This document shows positions 57,055 to 64,000 of a stretch of DNA of 64,000 nucleotides, one piece after another (position 1 is the first letter of the stretch; each line of letters starts with the position of its first letter). The translations under genes and the position numbers were made by a program. The stretch spans positions 13,207 through 77,206 of the forward strand of contig NZ_KB900619.1 in NCBI RefSeq assembly GCF_000379025.1, given 5' to 3'. The DNA comes from Orenia marismortui DSM 5156. Its GTDB lineage: Bacteria; Bacillota; Halanaerobiia; Halobacteroidales; Halobacteroidaceae. Below the pieces are notes generated by a model. The model had not been told where the DNA came from and did not search any database. It saw only the letters and a program-made list of their open reading frames with translations.

Positions 57055-60000
57055 TGATATCAGCTCCTGCTTCTACAAGTTTAGTTATTACTTCAGGATT
57101 AGGATTATTAATTGCAGCATACATCACTGGATCAAAGCCTGCTCCATCTCTTACATCAACTTTAGCTCCTGCATCAATTAAAGCTGCTATGATTTCAGAG
57201 TTTTGATTATATTTGGCAGCTATCATCAAAGGAGTAGCATTCTCCTTATTTAAAGTTTCAATTTCTCTTCCTTCATTAACTAAAATCTCAATCTCTTCTG
57301 GATCATTACTATCAGCTGCAATACTGAGCATTAAATTCAATTTACATTTAGGGCATTTATTATATTTAGCCTTAACCTGCTTCTTACAACTTGGACAGGT
57401 TACCTTTAAAGCAAAAAGATCATTTAAAGCATACAAAGCATTAATATTATTTAGAAATCCTATAAATCCTTCTCTTTTTGAACCACCATACTTAACCTTC
57501 TTACCATTAATTCTAACAGAAGTTATTCCTTTATCCTCTGCTCTTAAACTTTTTAATTGCATTGGGCTATATTGATGGCAATAAAATCTATCCTTAGTGA
57601 TTATAAAACCTTTTTTAGCACTTCCAAAGACAGTGCTATCACCCAAAATTAATATATCTTCTTTTTTCAATTTGCGAGCATAATACTTCTGAGCATTATT
57701 TAATTTCTTCTTATCAATACTTCCTTTTAAAGAGACATTGCTTCCAAAAGGTCTTCGGCCCATAGACTGATATAAGTTAGTAATCTCTTCTTCCATATCT
57801 TCAATCGGATTAGTGTTAAATAAAGATCTTTTCAATAATAATTTCAAGAAATGTCCATCATCAATTTCTACTTTAATTTCTTTACCACTTTTCAGAATAA
57901 AAGATAAATACCTTTTAGATGAGCTAATATCTTTAATTTTATCAATTCTAATTCGATTATTAGCTGAAGAGTAGATATATCTTTTAGTTATTAAAGCCCC
58001 CTCTTTAAAGTTTCTGTAGCGACTATATAAGAATAATATATCTTCATATTCATCTATATCAAGATTGGCATATGAGCTTATATGATCTTCTAACCTATCT
58101 TTCATATTATCTGGCTGATAGTATATATCTTCGCCTAAGGGCTTTTGTCCAAAGATTTTTTCCATTTGAGGATAAAACTTCTTTATTCTTCTTTTGAATT
58201 TCTTCTCTAATTCTCTTGTATCTTCAACAAGAACCTTTTCTTCATTCTCATCTAGGCCTTTAATATCTGAATTATAGCTATAATAATTTAGATCATTAGC
58301 TTCAAAGTGATTATCTTTAATATCTTCACCTAAGATAGCAGCACTATTTATTACTAATCTTAGTGCAGATTTGTTCTCCTTAAATTGATTATTTTGAATT
58401 ATATTACTCAGACTATTACTTGCTTTAATTCCAATCCCATTACCATCAAACTTATTTTCTTTAATGTCAGCATTAGAGTCACAATAATAAATCCCTAAAT
58501 AATAGTTGGCAAATTTGTTCTGGCTGATCAAATTATCTTCTTTACTATTGTAAATATAAACGGCACAACTAGAATTCTTATATTTAAAGATGATAAAGCT
58601 ATTAGAATTTATTTCACAATGCGAATTATTTAGCTTTAAGCTGATATTACTATTATCTTTAAAGCTATTATTAATTATTTTACCTTTTGATCCTTCTAAA
58701 TAAATACACTCAAAATTCTCTACAAAACTATTCTCTTCTAAAGTTAGCTTTGACTTTAGTATATTAACCGCTGTCTTGTTAGTCTTGGTGAATTTATTAT
58801 TCTTAATAGCAGAATCTTTGCTTTCTCTAATATCCAATACCATTTCACAATCTTCAAACTCATTATTAATAATTCTGAGTTGGTCTTGCTTAGATTTAAC
58901 TACTATAGCCTTCTTGCTATCAATAACCCTATTATCTTCTAATAATAACTCTGGTGCATGTTCTGTAGTAAGTATATCTCCTGTAAAAGATTTGACTAAG
59001 TTATTGATAAGCTTGACTTTAGAATAAGCTGCTTTAATTAACTGCTGCTTTGACTTATTTACTGTATTATTAGCCAAAGTAACTTTAGAATTAGTAGCTG
59101 TAATCAGTTCTCTTGCTAATTCTGTAATTAAAGAATTAGATAATTCAATCTCAGTCTGATTGAGATTAAATAAATTATATCCTTCTTTAATAACTGTATT
59201 ATCAATAGCAATCTTATCATTTTCAGATTGCAGAAAATCTCTAGCCCCTTGTAATTCACTACCGATAAATTTAATATTTGAATTCTTAGACTCAACTGCA
59301 TTCTTAGGCCCTAAAATATTACTATATTGAAAATCTAATTGAGAAGATGCTATCTTTAGCTGATAACTCTCTCCAATTAAATCACTTTCAATAAAGGAAA
59401 CTTGAGAACTATTAGTTATTTTTAGATCCTGATTGGTCAGCTTAGTTCCATAAAAACTTATTTCCTTAGAGTTATCTAAGTTTAAGAAATAATCTTGATC
59501 TTTTTTACCCTTTTCATCTCCAGCAATAAAATTGACAAATTCTAGCTTTAGATTTGAACAGTTTTCTAAAGTTAACTCTGTATCTTTAAAGATAACATTC
59601 CCATCAGATTTAATCTCAAGATTATTCAAATCAGCTAAGATCAATTCACCTAATTCATAAACACCTTCCTCTAAAAAGACTACTCCTTCAGAATGGGATA
59701 ACTGTCTTATAATATCACTTTTACTACTTTCTGCACTAATAACAGTTGCATTTTCAATTCTTTGTTGATAATCAAAGCCTTCAAATATATCACTAAAGTA
59801 TTTCACATAATCATTATGAGCATAACTACAGCGTATATTTCTTGCTCTACTACTTCTAATTATATTTCTTCCTACAGGATTATTTAGGAATAACTGTAAT
59901 CCAGCTCCAAAAAGTGAACCTGCTACACCACCGGCAGCTCCTGCTAAGAGAGCCATTCCTAGACCACCTGTTAGTGCTCCAAAAGCAGCACCCAAAAGCA

Positions 60001-60766
60001 TACCAGCTGCTCCCAAATTGGAAGCAGTATCATTAATATTAGCTAGATTAAATAAGAAGAATAATACCATATCCGCTTTACTATAATAGTTATTTACAGA
60101 TAAACTCTTATTTCTAGACAATAAACCTAGGTATTTATCAGCCTGAATAGCCCCACCTAATAAATTAACTGATAGAATTTGATCTAGAGAATCCTTTTTA
60201 TCCAAAAATCTTAAAGTATTATAAATCACCTGACTACCTAAAGAATGGCCCACTAAAATATATTTCTTATTACTATTATAGATATACTTCCCTAACTCTC
60301 TACCTGCACTTTCAGCATTTTCAACAGCTTCTTTCCAACTTTTTGAGACATTATTGCTGAAATTCTTTCCAGTAACCATCTTCTTAGCTGCTGAACCTAT
60401 ATTAATTTCATCAGGTAGATATTTACTAACTTTATTACCTGCTTTAGCAACCTGTTTAAGCTTACCTAATTCTCCTACTGCTCCTCCCACTAAGGGTTTT
60501 GCTACTAAACTAAGTGTACCTAAAGCTGCATCATTAATCAAACTCATTAACTTCCCAGCTTTCCAACGATAATGATAACAGCTCTTATCTCTAACATGAT
60601 CACTAATAAATTCATGCCAATCATAGTCATCTTTATTCTCAGTTAAAAAACCATTAATAAAGATTATTTCTTCCTTAGTATTCCTACTATAAATCGGGCT
60701 TAGAATATAACTAGAAGAACTTTCATCTAAATAAGCATCCTCAACTACTACCCTACTTTCAGACAT
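57041..60766 (-). CDS. Hydrolase, beta-helix, zinc-ribbon and ankyrin protein
   Basis: 1241 residues, no signal peptide. (1) Alpha/beta hydrolase ~1-330, DUF726-like: nucleophile motif VGHSLGSQV (Ser ~175), likely Asp in SKADMVLF (~232) and His in YAHNDYVKYF (~318), with a glycine-zipper hydrophobic insert (GAAFGALTGGLGMALLAGAA) between them. (2) A right-handed beta-helix ~335-840 of Asn/Ser-rich turns. (3) Two similar ~110-residue units, each with KPLGEDIYY/RPFGSNVSL and then EGALITKRYIY/KKGFIITKDRFY, resembling bacterial PH-like domains. (4) Zinc ribbon CPSCKKQ...CPKCK. (5) Ankyrin repeats from ~1170, cut off at 57041. Strong AAAGGAG site. Function unknown. Confidence 0.85.
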   Translation of the reverse strand: MSESRVVVEDAYLDESSSSYILSPIYSRNTKEEIIFINGFLTENKDDYDWHEFISDHVRDKSCYHYRWKAGKLMSLINDAALGTLSLVAKPLVGGAVGELGKLKQVAKAGNKVSKYLPDEINIGSAAKKMVTGKNFSNNVSKSWKEAVENAESAGRELGKYIYNSNKKYILVGHSLGSQVIYNTLRFLDKKDSLDQILSVNLLGGAIQADKYLGLLSRNKSLSVNNYYSKADMVLFFLFNLANINDTASNLGAAGMLLGAAFGALTGGLGMALLAGAAGGVAGSLFGAGLQLFLNNPVGRNIIRSSRARNIRCSYAHNDYVKYFSDIFEGFDYQQRIENATVISAESSKSDIIRQLSHSEGVVFLEEGVYELGELILADLNNLEIKSDGNVIFKDTELTLENCSNLKLEFVNFIAGDEKGKKDQDYFLNLDNSKEISFYGTKLTNQDLKITNSSQVSFIESDLIGESYQLKIASSQLDFQYSNILGPKNAVESKNSNIKFIGSELQGARDFLQSENDKIAIDNTVIKEGYNLFNLNQTEIELSNSLITELARELITATNSKVTLANNTVNKSKQQLIKAAYSKVKLINNLVKSFTGDILTTEHAPELLLEDNRVIDSKKAIVVKSKQDQLRIINNEFEDCEMVLDIRESKDSAIKNNKFTKTNKTAVNILKSKLTLEENSFVENFECIYLEGSKGKIINNSFKDNSNISLKLNNSHCEINSNSFIIFKYKNSSCAVYIYNSKEDNLISQNKFANYYLGIYYCDSNADIKENKFDGNGIGIKASNSLSNIIQNNQFKENKSALRLVINSAAILGEDIKDNHFEANDLNYYSYNSDIKGLDENEEKVLVEDTRELEKKFKRRIKKFYPQMEKIFGQKPLGEDIYYQPDNMKDRLEDHISSYANLDIDEYEDILFLYSRYRNFKEGALITKRYIYSSANNRIRIDKIKDISSSKRYLSFILKSGKEIKVEIDDGHFLKLLLKRSLFNTNPIEDMEEEITNLYQSMGRRPFGSNVSLKGSIDKKKLNNAQKYYARKLKKEDILILGDSTVFGSAKKGFIITKDRFYCHQYSPMQLKSLRAEDKGITSVRINGKKVKYGGSKREGFIGFLNNINALYALNDLFALKVTCPSCKKQVKAKYNKCPKCKLNLMLSIAADSNDPEEIEILVNEGREIETLNKENATPLMIAAKYNQNSEIIAALIDAGAKVDVRDGAGFDPVMYAAINNPNPEVITKLVEAGADINAKI

Positions 60767-61333
60767 TTAATTTGCTCCTTTCTCAATTAACAGATTAGAA
60801 TAATATTTCATCTAAACTACTTGAAGTTAGAATGATTTTATATCACAAAAAAACATCTCTGTTTCTTCTTAGTTTAGAAGTATTTTTTCATTTAACCTTT
60901 CAAAAAATAATAAAAAGCTTAATTTTTTCAATAATTCTTCTATTAAAGAAAAATCTACTGCTCTTTTATTTTTATCTTGCTATAACTATGATTTATTGCT
61001 TTACTTTAATAATCCTTCGATATAAAACCATAATTTCCTTTATTTTAAATAAAATTAAAGGATAATATTACAATATTATCTTTTAATAATCACTTTAGCT
61101 TTAATTCAACAATTAAACCTAATAATACTTGATAATTTTTATAGATACTCACTTCTAAAATGAAGCCTAAGTATTATATTTTTTGATGTTAGAGATTAAG
61201 CAGTTGCTTCTTTCCAATACCTACCATCTGTCTTCCAGCCCTGGTACTGTAGATTTGTCTTTCTATAAAGATCTATTTAAATTGATTTTAAAGCTGAATA
61301 GATATAATATGAAAAATTTTAATATAGTTCATA
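60767..61333. other. Intergenic region
   Basis: 567 AT-rich bases between the GGDEF gene and the large hydrolase gene, both on the minus strand. A short protein-like minus-strand stretch (GWKTDGRYWKEATA then stop, ending ~61198) may be a gene remnant. No clear promoter or RNA gene seen. Confidence 0.35.
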
Positions 61334-61912
61334 TCAATGATTAACTATACAATTCTTACCTCTTTTTTTAGCCTGATAAAGTGCTTTATCTACTCTTTTT
61401 AAGGCATCATTAATCTTACTATTACTCTCATCTAAACTATAACAGCCAATAGATACTCCACAAGTCAATTCCTGCTGATATGAATAAGTTATCTGATTGA
61501 TACTTCTTTTTAATTTTTCTGCTACTAGCTCTACCTCTTTAGATGAACAGTTAAATAGTGCTATTATGAATTCATCACCACCATATCTAGCAAGCAAATC
61601 TGTTTTACGAATAAGCTCTTTAGCCTTTCTAGCTACATCTTTAAGTACCAAATCACCTATCTGATGTCCATATTGATCATTAATCTCCTTAAAATCATCT
61701 ATATCTAGCATAAGTAATGAATATTGCTGATTTGATTTCTCTAATACTGATACTAAATATTCATAATTATAAGCTCCGGTCCTTCCATCTCTAATTGCCT
61801 TTTGATAGGTCTTTTCAGCTTTTACTTTATAATACTTGAGCTTCTGTCTTAAATAGAAGTTATGTATGATGAACAGTAATATAATAGTAATTAATAATAT
61901 GTAATAAAACAT
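61334..61912 (-). CDS. Membrane-anchored diguanylate cyclase (GGDEF)
   Basis: 192 residues: one N-terminal TM (~3-20), a short helical linker, and a full GGDEF domain with DGRTGAYNYEYL, LDIDDFKEINDQYGH, the active site RYGGDEFIIAL and SIGCYSLDES. It makes cyclic di-GMP from GTP. The inhibitory I-site (RxxD four residues before GGDEF) reads RKTDLLARY, so RKTD is present. There is no sensor domain beyond the anchor. The Shine-Dalgarno GGGAGG is strong. Single gene. Confidence 0.93.
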   Translation of the reverse strand: MFYYILLITIILLFIIHNFYLRQKLKYYKVKAEKTYQKAIRDGRTGAYNYEYLVSVLEKSNQQYSLLMLDIDDFKEINDQYGHQIGDLVLKDVARKAKELIRKTDLLARYGGDEFIIALFNCSSKEVELVAEKLKRSINQITYSYQQELTCGVSIGCYSLDESNSKINDALKRVDKALYQAKKRGKNCIVNH

Positions 61913-62106
61913 TTCCTATCCTCCCAAGAATTAATTTGAACCATAGCTAATGAAAAATCTCTACTTCTTATTTTATATAGTAACATCTCTAGGTGGACAG
62001 TTTATGTCCAGTTGATACTTTTTAACTGATTTTATAAGCAGAATAACCAATCTCATTGTATAATCTAAGATTTAATTAACTACTCAAAACCTAAAAGCGA
62101 TAAAAA

Positions 62107-62131
62107 AGACCACAAGCTAAGCTTGTGGTCT
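62107..62131 (-). terminator. Terminator of hflX
   Basis: An 11-bp stem (AGACCACAAGC) with a 3-base loop and TTTTTT on the minus strand, ~35 bases past the stop. Confidence 0.9.
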
Positions 62132-62165
62132 AAGAAATAATCTTCTATTTAATTTAATAATCTAA

Positions 62166-63452
62166 TTATATTCCTACTCTATTTTTAACTCTATCATCTA
62201 CTACATAATCCCGATATCTTTCATAATCACTCTCTTTACATTCTAAAATTAACTTAGTACCCTCTGCTTCATAACTAGTTGCAGATATATTAGCATTCTC
62301 AAAAAAATAAGAGACTATCTCTCCTTGATCATAAGGAATTACCATTTTACATTGAATATAATCTTTAAATAAATAGTTACTAACTAATTGAAGCAATTGA
62401 TCTATTCCTGTTCTTTCTTTAGCAGATAAATAAACTCTATCTTCTACTAAATGAGGAATTACTGTATCTGTTAAATCCCCTTTATTAAATGCATAAATAA
62501 TAGGAATATTTTTGACTCCAATCTCTTTTAATGTCTTATTTGTAACATCAACCATTTTCTGATATTCATCATCTGAATAATCAACAACATGAATTATTAA
62601 ATCAGCTTCTGCAACCTCTTCTAATGTAGATCGAAAGGCTTTAACTAGATGATGAGGTAATCTATTTATGAATCCAACAGTATCTGTCAGCAGAAATGAT
62701 CTATTATTAGATAAATTTATCTTTCTAACCGAAGTTTCTAAGGTTGCAAATAACATATCCTTCTCAAAAACCTCTTTTTCCAAAGATTGATTAAAGGTCT
62801 CAAGCATGGTATTCATCAACGTAGACTTCCCAGCATTGGTATATCCAACTAAGGAAACAATAGGAATCCCACTTTTTTTGCGCCTTCTCCGTTGGATTTC
62901 CCGTTGTGAAACTAAGCTTTCTAATTCCTTCTGCAAAGCTGCTATCTTATCTTCAATCCTTCTTCGACTAAGCTCCAGATTTGTCTCTCCTGCACCTCTA
63001 TTTACTAATCCGGCTCCTCCACCTTGACGATCATACTGCCTTTGACCAACTAATCTAGGAAGCATATACTGCAGACGAGCCACCTCAACCTGTAATTTTG
63101 CTTCTCTTGTTTTTGCACGCCGAGCAAATATATCTAAGATTAACATAGTTCTATCAATTACTCTTACCCCAAGTCTATCTTCAAGAACACGAATTTGAGA
63201 AGGAGATAGCTCATCATTAGCTATTACTACCTGGGCAGCTGTGTAACCTACTAACTCACCAAGTTCTTTAATCTTACCGCTACCAAGATAATGGGAATTA
63301 TTAATATGAGCTAAATTTTGGCTTAACTCCCCAACTACTTCTATATTACAGGCAGTGGCTAAGCCTTTTAATTCTTCCATTAAATAGTCAAAATCATCTT
63401 CTTGACCTTTAAGGTTTACACCTATTACTATCGCTTTGTTCTTTTTAGCCAT
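62166..63452 (-). CDS. hflX: Ribosome-splitting GTPase HflX
   Basis: 428 residues. The N-terminal nucleotide-binding domain (GSGKIKELGELV, NDELSPSQIRVLEDRLGVRVIDRTMLILDIFA) leads to the linker YDRQGGGAGLVNRGAGET and then an Obg-like G domain: G1 GYTNAGKSTLMN, G2 FATLETSVR, G3 DTVGFI, G4 NKGD. HflX splits stalled 70S ribosomes after heat or antibiotic stress. AAAGGAG lies just before ATG. An attenuator-like leader hairpin with a possible leader peptide sits 40 bases upstream. Confidence 0.96.
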   Translation of the reverse strand: MAKKNKAIVIGVNLKGQEDDFDYLMEELKGLATACNIEVVGELSQNLAHINNSHYLGSGKIKELGELVGYTAAQVVIANDELSPSQIRVLEDRLGVRVIDRTMLILDIFARRAKTREAKLQVEVARLQYMLPRLVGQRQYDRQGGGAGLVNRGAGETNLELSRRRIEDKIAALQKELESLVSQREIQRRRRKKSGIPIVSLVGYTNAGKSTLMNTMLETFNQSLEKEVFEKDMLFATLETSVRKINLSNNRSFLLTDTVGFINRLPHHLVKAFRSTLEEVAEADLIIHVVDYSDDEYQKMVDVTNKTLKEIGVKNIPIIYAFNKGDLTDTVIPHLVEDRVYLSAKERTGIDQLLQLVSNYLFKDYIQCKMVIPYDQGEIVSYFFENANISATSYEAEGTKLILECKESDYERYRDYVVDDRVKNRVGI

Positions 63453-63779
63453 CTAAAATCTCCTTTCTTATTACAGTTGCGAAAACAGAAAAAGATTGTA
63501 AATGAACACCTTGTTCACCTACAACCTCTCATAATCCAGAATATATATTTCTATTTTGAAACATATCAAAATACTCTCAGTAAAGATAAAATATTTATTG
63601 ACAAGTTTTACTTTTAAAATTACATATTAATATTAACATAGATCTTTGAAGACTTCAAACAGAATGAATATTATATTTGCCAGTTTTAAATAAAAGCTCT
63701 AATCCTCTCCTTTACATACTAAGACTGATTAGCTAAATAAAGTTACTAGTTATTTATAATAATAAAAAAGAAGCTACAA
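63453..63779. other. hflX leader and intergenic region
   Basis: 327 bases holding the hflX leader (hairpin 63493-63527, possible leader peptide 63515-63532). No further gene is evident up to the permease stop at 63780. Confidence 0.5.
63493..63527 (-). promoter_or_regulatory. Attenuator-like hairpin in the hflX leader
   Basis: 15-base arms pair fully on the minus strand with G-U pairs around a 5-base loop; on the minus strand it is followed by TTTTTCTGTTTTC, making an intrinsic terminator 40 bases ahead of hflX. A six-codon frame (ATG at 63532, TGA at 63517-63515, peptide MRGCR) enters the 5' arm. This layout matches translation-controlled attenuation, known for an hflX homologue in Listeria. 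Confidence 0.55.
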
Positions 63780-64000
63780 CTATCTTTGCAAACCTTTAGA
63801 AACTAAGATTTTTTCTAAACTTAAAAATAAATAATAAGCCACTAAAACCAATAAAGCAGTAGGAATAGCACCAGATAGCATTAACTGTGAATCTAAGAAA
63901 CTGATACCTGTAAATATTTGATCACCTAATCCACCTGCACCAACTAAAGCACCCAAAGCTGCAGTTCCTATATTTATAATCAAAGCTATTCTAATACCAG
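63780..64000 (-). CDS. Osmoprotectant-type ABC permease (OpuB/OpuC family), C-terminal part
   Basis: The last ~73 residues of a binding-protein-dependent permease; the frame is open to the window edge, so the start lies outside. The GIRIALIINIGTAALGAL and VGAGGLGDQIFTGI segments are the conserved EAA-loop follow-on of glycine betaine/choline permeases (OpuCB/OpuBB, ProW-like), followed by a final TM (IPTALLVLVAYYLFLSL). This fits a salt-adapted organism. An internal TTG at 63983 is not a real start. Confidence 0.87.
   Translation of the reverse strand, partial: GIRIALIINIGTAALGALVGAGGLGDQIFTGISFLDSQLMLSGAIPTALLVLVAYYLFLSLEKILVSKGLQR

Noticed and set aside
60832..61065. Plus-strand 77-codon hydrophobic open frame
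   Set aside because: Leu/Ile/Phe-rich output of AT-rich DNA, with no Shine-Dalgarno and no recognisable protein; it lies in the leader region of the large hydrolase gene.

Overview
The window looks like chromosome from an AT-rich, endospore-forming, anaerobic Firmicute that also has an outer membrane. Spore-germination genes, LysM proteins, a carbon monoxide dehydrogenase, a complete selenocysteine machinery and a TolC/adaptor/ABC efflux operon together point to the Halanaerobiales, most likely Halobacteroidaceae (Orenia-like). The order is inferred from gene content and codon style only; no 16S is present.

Layout. 0-12 kb: decayed sequence, an rRNA methyltransferase fused to a MarR domain, two chemotaxis receptors, and a gerA-type germination operon (GerA, GerC, a small two-TM protein, GerB). 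12-18.4 kb: a minus-strand PTS operon (IIA, IIB, ascorbate-type IIC, split transketolase) followed by its PRD regulator. 18.9-27.3 kb: a selenium island with selA, selB, selC (tRNA-Sec), yedF, selD and a DUF3343 gene, plus a cysteine desulfurase-like gene and a divergent mnmH (2-selenouridine synthase). SelD is itself a selenoprotein: its in-frame TGA and a SECIS-like hairpin are visible, so an ordinary gene caller would truncate it. 27.4-35.7 kb: an accessory zone with a small alarmone synthetase, a nuclease-helicase (DUF2075), two broken copies of one IS30-family element inside duplicated flanks, a Gam-like phage protein and several small genes.

35.8-45.3 kb: a MacAB/TolC-type efflux operon with two TolC-family genes, an EF-hand protein made of duplicated units, a coiled-coil protein and an OmpR/histidine kinase pair. 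45.6-54.7 kb: redox genes (iron-sulfur flavoprotein, nitroreductase), an IclR regulator, and a CooS / CooF-like / NAD(P)H oxidoreductase module with an Rrf2 regulator. Three matching TATAC-N7-GTATA operators sit on the cooS and rrf2 promoter regions. 53.7-60.8 kb: a WYL regulator and two very large overlapping genes. These encode a hydrolase, beta-helix, zinc ribbon and ankyrin protein followed by an ankyrin, TM and LRR protein. The ankyrin repeat phase runs straight across the gene boundary, so this is probably one protein of about 2,000 residues split by a +1 shift, or a coupled pair. It is the best candidate here for an undescribed system. 61.3-64 kb: a diguanylate cyclase, hflX with an attenuator-like leader, and the end of an osmoprotectant ABC permease that runs off the window.

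Most transcription units end in clear intrinsic terminators, many of them perfect palindromes. Several genes use TTG or GTG starts with strong Shine-Dalgarno sequences, and I moved starts accordingly.
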